Below are positions 1-5,215 of a DNA stretch of 5,215 bases, in pieces. The position numbers and the translations under genes are program-made. The stretch's first letter is position 1. Each line of letters starts with the position of its first letter. Source of the DNA: Gemmataceae bacterium. GTDB taxonomy: Bacteria > Planctomycetota > Planctomycetia > Gemmatales > Gemmataceae. The notes beneath the pieces are model-generated. The model did not search any database, had not been told where the DNA came from, and saw only the letters and a list, made by a program, of their open reading frames with translations. The stretch covers positions 1 through 5,215 of the forward strand of contig CANJKY010000354.1 in assembly GCA_947474875.1 (NCBI GenBank), in the 5' to 3' direction.

Positions 1-50
1 TCGGAATTCCGCACCCGATTCGCGGCGATGCGAGCCGGGGTCGGGCGAAC

Positions 51-61
51 TACAGTATAGA
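51..61 (+). promoter_or_regulatory. Possible -10 region of the membrane-protein gene
   Basis: The only AT-rich stretch in the 88-nt leader is TACAGTATAGA. It contains TACAGT and TATAGA, each partly matching a sigma-70 -10 hexamer. No convincing -35 element lies 16-18 nt upstream, so this is a weak guess based on composition and position just ahead of the gene. The rest of bases 1-50 shows nothing I can name. Confidence 0.2.
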
Positions 62-78
62 ACCCGGACCCACCCCGC

Positions 79-83
79 GAGGA
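79..83 (+). promoter_or_regulatory. Ribosome binding site for the GTG start at 89
   Basis: GAGGA lies 5 nt before the GTG at 89. This supports the GTG as the true start, since the next in-frame ATG is well inside the first membrane segment (residue 34) and would delete conserved-looking sequence. Confidence 0.6.
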
Positions 84-88
84 CCGCC

Positions 89-1063
89 GTGACCACCGCC
101 CTCGCCCCCGCCGGCCCCGAACTGGTACACCCCACCCCGGTCCCGGACGACCGCGTCCGCGGGTGGGTGAAGCGGCTGGCCCCGGTCATGTTCGGGCTGG
201 CGTTCGTTCACCTGCTGGCGTTCGCCGGGCTGATCCACCGGGCGGACGAGCGGTACCACGTCACCGGGTTCGAGCGGGCGATCATCTACGGCACGCTGCT
301 CGGGCTGTGGCCGCTGTTCGTGGTCGAGGCGTGGGTCGGGGTCGCCCTCCGCGACCGCAACTGGCGGGCCGGGCCGGTGGTCGCCCGGGCGGCGGCGGTG
401 TGCCTGTTCCCGCCCGCCCGCCTGGGGCTGATCCACCCGGTGACCGGGCTGATCTGGCTGCCGCGGCTCGGGTGGGAGCGGCCGGGGAAAGCCCTGCTCG
501 CCCGGCTGGACCGCGGGTTCGGCGTGCCGCTGCTGCTGTTCGCCCTGCTGGTGGTGCCGGTGCTGGGCATCGAGTACGTGTGGGCGGAGGCGGTGAAGGG
601 GTCGCCGGCGTTCGCGCTCGTGCTGCACGCCTGCCTGGCGGTCATCTGGGTGGCGTTCGCCACCGAGTTCATCCTCAAGATGGAGGCGAGCGGCAAGCCG
701 TTCGAGTACGCCCAGAGGAAGTGGCTGGACGCGGCCATCGTGCTGCTGCCGACGCTCGAGTTCGTGCTCACCGCCTGGGCGGACGCCGCGCCGATCGCCC
801 GGCTGCTCCGCACCACCCGCGCCATCGCCCCGGACAAACTGGCCCGCATGGGCCAGATGTACCGCCTCCGCGGGCTGCTGATGAAGATGTGGCACGCCAT
901 GCTGGCGCTCGAACTGCTCGCCCGGCTGCTGGGCGACAACCCGCGGAAGCGGCTGGCCCGGCTGGAGGCGGAGATCGCCGCGGCCGAGGAGGAGCTGACG
1001 GCGCTGCGGGCCGAGGCGGACGCGGTGCGAGCGAAAATGACGGTAGCCGGTGCCGAACGGTAG
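89..1063 (+). CDS. Membrane protein with a voltage-sensor-like domain, no pore, and a C-terminal coiled coil
   Basis: This is a 324-residue integral membrane protein starting at GTG. Hydrophobic segments lie at about 31-50, 64-87, 144-165, 174-197 and 212-230. The last three plus the following helix resemble S1-S4 of a voltage-sensor domain. The S2-like helix has F190-A-T-E193 followed by K197, matching the FxxExxxR/K charge-transfer pattern of Kv channels. The S3-like helix starts W212-L-D214. The S4-like segment carries R238, R241 and R244 at three-residue spacing. An amphipathic helix follows (about 259-281), then residues 289-317 form four heptads with L, I, A, V or M at every a/d position (289, 292, 296, 299, 303, 306, 310, 313, 317). 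No TxGYG-type filter or full S5-P-S6 pore is present. It may be a pore-less voltage sensor or a degenerate ion-channel relative; any transport activity is inference. It converges with the WD40 gene and shows no operon partner in view. Confidence 0.85.
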   Translation: MTTALAPAGPELVHPTPVPDDRVRGWVKRLAPVMFGLAFVHLLAFAGLIHRADERYHVTGFERAIIYGTLLGLWPLFVVEAWVGVALRDRNWRAGPVVARAAAVCLFPPARLGLIHPVTGLIWLPRLGWERPGKALLARLDRGFGVPLLLFALLVVPVLGIEYVWAEAVKGSPAFALVLHACLAVIWVAFATEFILKMEASGKPFEYAQRKWLDAAIVLLPTLEFVLTAWADAAPIARLLRTTRAIAPDKLARMGQMYRLRGLLMKMWHAMLALELLARLLGDNPRKRLARLEAEIAAAEEELTALRAEADAVRAKMTVAGAER

Positions 1064-1071
1064 TGTTTGTT

Positions 1072-1131
1072 TAGCCGCGACCCATCGGGGAGCGCGTCAG
1101 GCCTGACGCGCTCCCCGTTGGGTCGCGGCTA
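1072..1131. repeat. 60-nt near-perfect palindrome between convergent genes
   Basis: The two 30-nt arms (1072-1101 and 1102-1131) pair at 29 of 30 positions. The only mismatch is T1085 opposite T1118. Both strands begin TAGCCGCGACCC, and the centre is CAGGCCTG. The element fills nearly all of the 65-bp gap between the two convergent genes, and its right-hand outer three bases are the TAG stop of the minus-strand WD40 gene. It could act as a bidirectional transcription barrier. Neither side has the T-run of a canonical intrinsic terminator: ACGGAACACG follows on the plus strand and AACAAACAC on the minus strand. A REP-like dispersed repeat is an equally good reading; I have an unverified impression that TAGCCGCGA-type palindromes recur in planctomycete intergenic DNA. 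Confidence 0.9.
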
Positions 1132-3816
1132 CGGAACACGTCTCGCCGCCTTCGTCAGCACATCATCCACCGGGCCTTTCGCCCACTCTGCGAGCAGCTT
1201 CTTGGCCGCCTCCGTGTTCGCCAGTTGCATCGCCTCCACCGCCCGCTCGGCCCGCCGCACGTCCGGACTCGTCGTCGCCGCCAGCAGCCGCTCGGCCCGC
1301 GCCCGTAGCTCTTCCGGTGGGTTGTCGGCCAACGCTTTCTTCAGTGCCGAGAAGGCGGCGAACCCGAGTTCGCGCAGCTCCTTCGTGGCCCGCTCGCGGG
1401 TTTGGTAGTCGCGGTCGTCGAGTTGCTGCACCAGCGCGGCGACGGCCTCGGCCGTCGGCGATTTCCGCTCGGCAAATCGCCGCTTCAACTCCGGCACACC
1501 GTCATCCGGGTGCAGGGCGAACAGCCGCACCGCCCGGAACGCCGCTTCTGCCCCGTCCCCGCCGAGTGCGGTCCACGCCGCCTCCCACCCGCCCGCGTCC
1601 GGCTTGGCCGGCCGGGTCAGGTCGCCCCGCACGTCCCACAGCAGGAGCGGGCCGTCCACGCTCTCGGCCGCCAGGGACCGCCCGTCCGGGCTGAACGCCA
1701 CCACCTGCACCGGCCGCGTCTGCTCGCGGAACCGGTGCCGCAGCTTGCCGGTGCTCGCCTCGTACAGCCGCAGCCCGTCGCTCGACCCGACCGCCACCGC
1801 GTCCCCGACCGGCGAAACGGCCCAGCAGCGGACGCCGTGTTCGAGTGGCGAGAGTCGCACCCCAGTGGCGTCCGGATCGAAGAACAGCAGTTGCGGGCGG
1901 AAAATCCATCCGGACCAACTGCCCTCGTCCGACTCCGGTGCCGTCGTCTCGACCAGCCCGACCACGTTTCCCGTTCGCGTCCAGCCCAGGAGTTCGATCG
2001 CCCCTTCACCTTCCACATGGCGGACCAGCTTGGCGGTCGGGATGTCGTACACGCCCACCCGCCACGGGCCTTTCGCCATCAGGCCGGCGCGGCCCGGTCG
2101 CCAGCCGTGCCGCTCCACCACCGCCACCCTCCGGCCGTCCGACCGGATGTGCAGGTCGTACCGGGTCTGGTTGTCCCGCTCCTTGCCGACCCCGGCGAAG
2201 TTGATCGCGGCGGGCTTCCCGCCCTTCGCCGTGTCCCAGATGTGCAGGCCGTTCGCCGGGTCGAGGCCGACAAGGTGCCGGTTGTCCGGGGTGAAGCACA
2301 GTTCGGTGTAGTCGCCGAACCGGCTCCAGCCCGCCACCAGGGTCACCGGCGGCAGCCGCGGGCGGTCGAGGTTACGGACGCGAATGCGGAAGCTGTCGTC
2401 GGTCTTCTTGCGAGTCGCCTCGCGGGACCCGTCCGGTGAGATCGCGGACGGCAGTGCGCTGGTGAGCGGATTCACCAGGAACCGGCCCCGCTGCTGCCCC
2501 AGCCTCTCGGCCACCTCGTTCCAGTCGGTGTGGCCGACCGTCCGCCCGGTGGAAACCTCCCACTCCACCTGCGGGCAGTCGTGGCCGGTGCGGATCAGCC
2601 GTTTGGAGTCGGCCGAGAAGCGGAGGGCGTCGTCGCGGTCGTCCGGGTAGGCGTCACCCAGCGGCGGTTCGTCCCGGCTCAGCGGTTTGCCGGACGCGGT
2701 GTCGTACAGGACGGCGTGCCGGCCGGTCAACTGGTCCACCACGCCGAGCGGTTGCGCCAGGTACGTCTTCCGGTCCGGACTGAAGACGGCGTGCCGGGGG
2801 ATCTTGAGCCGCGTCACCACCTTCTTCCAGGTGGCCAGGTCGATCCCGGTGGTGCGGTCCGCGTCGTCCACCACCAGCAGCGTCTTCCCGTCCGGGCTGA
2901 AGTACACCCGACCGTCCAGGGTCGGCCCCTCGTCCACCGTCGGCACTCGGTCGAGGTCGAGTGCCCCCACCTCCTTCCCGGTGCGGGCGTCCCAGCGGCA
3001 CAGATAGGTGCGGGGGCGATCGGTCTCGTTCTCCGCCGGCGGGTCCTGGGAGAGGCCGACCAGCCGGGTGCCGTCCGGCGTGACCTGCCATTGCAGTTTC
3101 GCTTTCGGCTCGATCACCCACACCGACTTGGCCTTCGCCACGTCGACCGCCGTAGCGTACCCGGTCTTCGTTCGCCCGTTCCAGGCGGTCAGATACAGCC
3201 GGTCGGCGGACGGGGACCAGGCGAGCGACTGGATGACGTGATCCCGCACCGGGGCGAGGGGCAACACGGTCGTCGTGGCCCCGGATCGGTCCGTGACAAC
3301 CAGGTCGCTCCGCTCCGGCTCGCCGGCCCGGATCCACGCCACGGTCCCGGTCGGGTGAAGTAGCCCGGCGTCTCCGCGGCTGACCCGCAACCGGTCGAGT
3401 TCCTTCCCGTCGCGGGCCGAGTACCGAACCCGGTCCGTTTCCGTCGTCTCGTTCCAGACCGTTTTCCCCAGCGATTCTTCCACCCACACGCCTTTGCCGT
3501 CCGGGTCGGCGGCCACCTGTTCGAACCAGCGATCGACGCCCACCTGCCACAGCATCTGGCCCGTCGGCACCTCCCAGGCGATCAGGCCGGGGCTGATGAC
3601 GCCACCCCGGTCATCGGCCCCCGCTTCCACGCTGATCGTGTACACCGTCTTGCCGTCCGGGCTGAAGGTGGCGGCCTTCAGGTGGTTCACCAGGAACCGC
3701 TGCGAGCCGAACCGCTGCACCGCCTCGGCAGGCAACGGCAGGCCGTCCGGGTCGAGCCGGGGCTTGGGGTCGGCGGCCGGGATGAGCGCGAGGGCGAGCA
3801 GGCAAGAGGCGAGCAT
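1129..3816 (-). CDS. Secreted WD40-like beta-propeller protein with HEAT-like helical C-terminus
   Basis: This 895-residue protein has a short hydrophobic leader (residues 1-15, likely cleaved near Ala14/Ala15), so export from the cytoplasm is probable, although the leader lacks the usual basic N-terminal residues. WD40-type strand motifs recur: FSPDGK at 51 and 306, FSPDRK at 345, FSADSK at 400, SPDGS near 460, FTPDNR at 508 and FSPDGR at 708, with weaker ones at about 94, 201, 246, 558 and 668. WD dipeptides end blades at 275, 527 and 727. About 12 motifs suggest two propellers. Residues about 744-895 are helical, with HEAT-like repeats (for example 795-829), a tail common in planctomycete WD40 proteins. 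It is probably a scaffold or binding protein; the ligand is unknown. ATG 3816 is preferred because it places the leader at the N-terminus and has a GGAGG upstream. The frame stays open to a GTG at 3951, but that 45-residue extension is Pro/Gly/Arg-rich and non-hydrophobic. Confidence 0.9.
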   Translation of the reverse strand: MLASCLLALALIPAADPKPRLDPDGLPLPAEAVQRFGSQRFLVNHLKAATFSPDGKTVYTISVEAGADDRGGVISPGLIAWEVPTGQMLWQVGVDRWFEQVAADPDGKGVWVEESLGKTVWNETTETDRVRYSARDGKELDRLRVSRGDAGLLHPTGTVAWIRAGEPERSDLVVTDRSGATTTVLPLAPVRDHVIQSLAWSPSADRLYLTAWNGRTKTGYATAVDVAKAKSVWVIEPKAKLQWQVTPDGTRLVGLSQDPPAENETDRPRTYLCRWDARTGKEVGALDLDRVPTVDEGPTLDGRVYFSPDGKTLLVVDDADRTTGIDLATWKKVVTRLKIPRHAVFSPDRKTYLAQPLGVVDQLTGRHAVLYDTASGKPLSRDEPPLGDAYPDDRDDALRFSADSKRLIRTGHDCPQVEWEVSTGRTVGHTDWNEVAERLGQQRGRFLVNPLTSALPSAISPDGSREATRKKTDDSFRIRVRNLDRPRLPPVTLVAGWSRFGDYTELCFTPDNRHLVGLDPANGLHIWDTAKGGKPAAINFAGVGKERDNQTRYDLHIRSDGRRVAVVERHGWRPGRAGLMAKGPWRVGVYDIPTAKLVRHVEGEGAIELLGWTRTGNVVGLVETTAPESDEGSWSGWIFRPQLLFFDPDATGVRLSPLEHGVRCWAVSPVGDAVAVGSSDGLRLYEASTGKLRHRFREQTRPVQVVAFSPDGRSLAAESVDGPLLLWDVRGDLTRPAKPDAGGWEAAWTALGGDGAEAAFRAVRLFALHPDDGVPELKRRFAERKSPTAEAVAALVQQLDDRDYQTRERATKELRELGFAAFSALKKALADNPPEELRARAERLLAATTSPDVRRAERAVEAMQLANTEAAKKLLAEWAKGPVDDVLTKAARRVP

Positions 3817-3826
3817 GGCGGGAGTC

Positions 3827-3831
3827 CCTCC
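3827..3831 (-). promoter_or_regulatory. Ribosome binding site for the WD40 gene
   Basis: On the minus strand GGAGG lies 10 nt before the ATG at 3816, slightly long but workable. Its GGAG can pair with CTCC (plus-strand GGAG, 3821-3824) across a 3-nt loop, so a small 4-bp hairpin could partly mask it. The site supports ATG 3816 over the upstream in-frame GTG at 3951. Confidence 0.55.
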
Positions 3832-3842
3832 GGTGCCCGGCT

Positions 3843-3867
3843 CAACGCCGGAACGCGGCGGGCGTTG
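3843..3867. repeat. Inverted repeat in the leader of the WD40 gene
   Basis: CAACGCC (3843-3849) is matched perfectly by GGCGTTG (3861-3867) around an 11-nt loop. A competing 5-bp stem, CGCCG (3846-3850) with CGGCG (3856-3860), uses overlapping bases, so two alternative hairpins exist. It sits 12 nt upstream of the ribosome binding site on the minus strand. In DNA this GC-rich, short stems arise easily by chance, so a regulatory role is only a possibility. Confidence 0.4.
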
Positions 3868-3898
3868 GCGGGTGAGGCGAGCGGCGGCGCCATGTCGT

Positions 3899-3974
3899 GG
3901 CGAACCCGGCCCGCGAGGGCCGTGGGTGCCAGCCAGCTTACATGCACCCACCGACCTGGCGGTCGGGGTTCGCC
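3899..3974 (-). other. Predicted four-way-junction structure (cloverleaf-like element)
   Basis: Four perfect inverted repeats are nested and abut with no unpaired junction bases. The closing stem is GGCGAACCC (3899-3907) with GGGTTCGCC (3966-3974), 9 bp. Inside it are three hairpins: GGCCC-GCGA-GGGCC (3908-3921); GTGGGTGC (3922-3929) with GCACCCAC (3944-3951) around a 14-nt loop; and CGACC-TGGC-GGTCG (3952-3965). In total 27 Watson-Crick pairs use 54 of 76 bases, so either strand, or a DNA cruciform, can form it. It lies 112 nt beyond the lpxI stop and 82 nt before the WD40 start, so minus-strand transcription would put it in the 3' region of the lpx message or the leader of the WD40 message. 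It is not a tRNA: the closing stem is 9 bp, the side loops are 4 nt and there is no TTCRA-type loop. It could be a structured RNA element, a protein binding site or a dispersed palindromic repeat; the sequence alone does not decide. Confidence 0.7.
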
Positions 3975-4063
3975 GGGGATGACAAATTCGCCGTAAGTCG
4001 TTGGCGGGGTAGCGTCGTACCGGAAATTTGCATGAGTCCGCCGAAGGGTGGGTGCAAAGTGCC

Positions 4064-4085
4064 CGGACCCACGAGCCGCGGTCCG
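4064..4085 (-). terminator. Possible weak hairpin just after lpxI
   Basis: CGGACC (4064-4069) pairs perfectly with GGTCCG (4080-4085) around a 10-nt loop, starting one base past the lpxI stop codon. On the minus strand it is followed by GGCACTTTGC, which has only three consecutive T residues, so it is not a proper intrinsic terminator. It may contribute to transcript end stability or be chance. Confidence 0.25.
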
Positions 4086-4086
4086 A

Positions 4087-4923
4087 TCATGGACCCGACA
4101 GGGCGACGACGGCAATACCGGCGCGGTCGGCGGCGGCGAGCGTCTCGGCCTCGTCCAACAGGATGGTCTTGCCCGCCTCGATGCCCAGCACCGTTGCCCC
4201 GGCGCGGGTCATGGTGGCGATGGTCTGGGTGCCGACGGTGGGCACGTCGAACCGCATGTCCTGGTTCGGCTTGGCCACCTTCACCACCGCGAACGCCGCC
4301 CGCCCGCACAGCTCGCCCGCCCGCTCGATGCACTTGTCGGTGCCCTCGATGGCCTCGACGGCGATGCACGCCCGGTCGCGGACCATCACGCTCTGGCCGA
4401 CGTCCAGCCGGCCCATCTCGCGGGCCAGGGTCCAGCCGAACCGCACGTCGGCCAGTTCGCGGTCGGTCGGTTTGCGTTTGGTCAGCACGCCGTCGCGCAC
4501 GAGCAACTCCGGGCACAGGTCGAGGGCGGACACGCACTCCAGGCCGTCCTTGCGGAACTCGGCGATGAGCGCGAGCAGCAGGGAGTCGTCCTTGTTGTCG
4601 CGGCGGCGGCGGTTCAGCCACAGGCGGGCGGCCCGCCAGTCCGGCAGCAGCCGCACCCACTTCCACGGGCGGAACAGCACGTGCTTGTGGTACTTGCCGG
4701 CCATCGTCCAGCGGGTGACCCCGCCGCGGCGGAAGGTGCGGGCGACGAACCCGATGGAGATCCGCCGCAGCCAGTGGAACTCGGTACACACCGAGGCCAG
4801 CGCCGGGTCGGCCATGTCCGCGACGCCCACGCACACCACCGGCAGGCCGAGTTCGCGGGCCTTCTGGGCGAACAGGATCGGGAACCGGCCGGCGCCGGCG
4901 AGCAGCCCGACGGGGGCAGTCAT
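4087..4923 (-). CDS. lpxI: UDP-2,3-diacylglucosamine pyrophosphatase LpxI
   Basis: LpxI hydrolyses UDP-2,3-diacylglucosamine to 2,3-diacylglucosamine-1-phosphate (lipid X) and UMP, the fourth step of lipid A synthesis, at the cytoplasmic face of the inner membrane. It replaces LpxH in organisms lacking that enzyme. The 278-residue length fits the family (Caulobacter LpxI is about 280). The N-terminus has the family signature GLLAGAGRFP (6-15). The C-terminal catalytic domain contains KPNQDMRFDVPTVGTQT (218-234); D226 in DVPTVG sits where the catalytic Asp225 of Caulobacter LpxI is expected, with D222 nearby, and AAADRAGI (263-270) is also typical. Residues 78-109 between the domains are rich in Trp and Arg, followed by DNKDDSLLLALI (109-120). 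The start is set by the ATGA overlap with lpxD and a strong GGAGG 7 nt upstream, indicating one operon with translational coupling. The open frame continues upstream of this ATG but overlaps lpxD in another frame and is not coding. Confidence 0.93.
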   Translation of the reverse strand: MTAPVGLLAGAGRFPILFAQKARELGLPVVCVGVADMADPALASVCTEFHWLRRISIGFVARTFRRGGVTRWTMAGKYHKHVLFRPWKWVRLLPDWRAARLWLNRRRRDNKDDSLLLALIAEFRKDGLECVSALDLCPELLVRDGVLTKRKPTDRELADVRFGWTLAREMGRLDVGQSVMVRDRACIAVEAIEGTDKCIERAGELCGRAAFAVVKVAKPNQDMRFDVPTVGTQTIATMTRAGATVLGIEAGKTILLDEAETLAAADRAGIAVVALSGP

Positions 4924-5215
4924 CCTTTCCCCTCCCGCGCCTCCAGCGCCGCCACCTGCTTCTTCAGCGCCTTCAGGTCGTCCCGCAGGTCGCCGATCTT
5001 CTGCATGCCGGCGAACAGGCGGAAGTACTCGCGGCGGCCGACCGCCGGCGAGCCGATCACCTCGGTGTCCGCCGGGATGTCCGAGATCACCCCGCACTGC
5101 GCCCCGAGGACGGCCCGGTCGCCGATGCGGATGTGGTCGGCGGTGCCCGCCTGCCCGGCCATCACCACGTAGTCGCCGGTGGAGCACGACCCGGCGATTC
5201 CGCACTGGCTGACCA
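4920..5215 (-). CDS. lpxD: UDP-3-O-acylglucosamine N-acyltransferase LpxD, C-terminal part
   Basis: Only the last 97 codons are visible; the 5' part lies beyond the right edge. LpxD transfers a 3-hydroxyacyl chain from acyl-ACP to the 2-amino group of UDP-3-O-acyl-glucosamine, the third step of lipid A synthesis. The visible part starts with left-handed beta-helix hexapeptide turns. In fragment numbering, QCGIAGS (3-9) corresponds to the QxGIAGS stretch of LpxD, followed by GDYVVMAGQAG (13-23), IGDRAVLGAQCGV (30-42) and the helix-ending DIPADTEVIGSPA (45-57). A charged C-terminal helix follows (about 60-93, with LRDDLKALKKQVAALEA), as expected for the LpxD trimer's helical tail. The catalytic His lies outside the window. 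The TGA stop overlaps the ATG of lpxI. The specific helical tail after GSPA favours LpxD over LpxA or other hexapeptide acyltransferases. Confidence 0.9.
   Translation of the reverse strand, partial: VSQCGIAGSCSTGDYVVMAGQAGTADHIRIGDRAVLGAQCGVISDIPADTEVIGSPAVGRREYFRLFAGMQKIGDLRDDLKALKKQVAALEAREGKG
4931..4935 (-). promoter_or_regulatory. Ribosome binding site for lpxI inside lpxD
   Basis: GGAGG, within a purine-rich GGGAGGGGAAAGG run, lies 7 nt before the lpxI ATG and within the last codons of lpxD. Together with the 4-bp ATGA overlap it fixes the lpxI start and supports translation of lpxI by re-initiation after lpxD. Confidence 0.8.

Noticed and set aside
50..939. Minus-strand frames opposite the membrane-protein gene
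   Set aside because: Antisense shadows of GC-rich codons, with no domain signal and no ribosome binding site; the plus frame has coherent membrane helices, S4-type arginines and a coiled coil.
1072..1131. Canonical Rho-independent terminator
   Set aside because: The stem is very strong but neither strand has a T-run after it, so it is listed as a palindrome with only a possible termination role.
1402..3363. Long plus-strand open frames opposite the WD40 gene
   Set aside because: They are Pro/Arg/Val/His-rich antisense shadows of a high-GC gene, with no recognisable domains, while the minus strand encodes clear WD40 motifs.
3796..3816. Lipoprotein signal (LASC at residues 2-5 of the WD40 protein)
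   Set aside because: The Cys is residue 5, with no basic n-region or hydrophobic core before it; the hydrophobic stretch comes after the Cys, so this is not a functional lipobox.
3817..3951. Longer WD40 protein starting at GTG 3951
   Set aside because: The extra 45 residues are Pro/Gly/Arg-rich, cover the hairpin region, and would bury the hydrophobic leader internally; ATG 3816 has its own GGAGG.
3899..3974. tRNA gene (76 nt and cloverleaf-like)
   Set aside because: The closing stem is 9 bp, two hairpins have 4-nt loops, the middle stem is 8 bp with a 14-nt loop, there are no unpaired junction bases, and the T-loop and CCA-side features are absent.
4028..5212. Plus-strand frames of about 370-390 codons opposite lpxI and lpxD
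   Set aside because: The composition is low-complexity Ser/Arg/Pro or Gly/His/Arg; the minus strand carries two well-recognised lipid A genes across the same bases.

Overview
The window looks like chromosomal DNA from a high-GC Gram-negative bacterium, most plausibly a planctomycete of the Gemmata group. Three things point there: an exported WD40-type propeller with the helical C-terminal tail common in that group, a planctomycete-style LpxI, and a conserved-looking but poorly characterised membrane protein. The species assignment is inference; there is no rRNA or other marker gene in the window.

Layout, left to right. 89-1063 (+) encodes a 324-residue membrane protein whose second half reads like a voltage-sensor domain (FxxE in S2, Asp in S3, RxxRxxR in S4). 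It has no pore signature and ends in a regular coiled coil. It converges with 1129-3816 (-), an 895-residue secreted WD40-like propeller protein with a HEAT-like tail. The 65-bp gap between the two genes is almost filled by a 60-nt near-perfect palindrome (1072-1131), whose right end contains the stop codon of the WD40 gene. Upstream of the WD40 gene is a 270-bp non-coding stretch (3817-4086). It holds a 76-nt segment (3899-3974) that can fold into a perfect four-way junction: a 9-bp closing stem and three hairpins that abut with no unpaired bases. Smaller inverted repeats flank it. The right end is a lipid A operon on the minus strand: the 3' end of lpxD (4920-5215, cut by the window edge), then lpxI (4087-4923), joined by an ATGA overlap.

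How the genes relate. LpxD and LpxI catalyse successive steps of lipid A assembly (N-acylation of UDP-acyl-GlcN, then release of UMP to give 2,3-diacylglucosamine-1-phosphate) and are probably translationally coupled. The WD40 gene lies on the same strand but behind a long structured gap, so it is probably a separate unit. The left-hand membrane protein has no visible functional link to the others.

The most notable non-coding signals are the four-way junction and the convergent-gene palindrome. Both may be members of dispersed repeat families, which needs a genome-wide search to settle. The most notable protein signal is the apparent pore-less voltage sensor with a coiled coil, an architecture otherwise known from Hv1-type proton channels.
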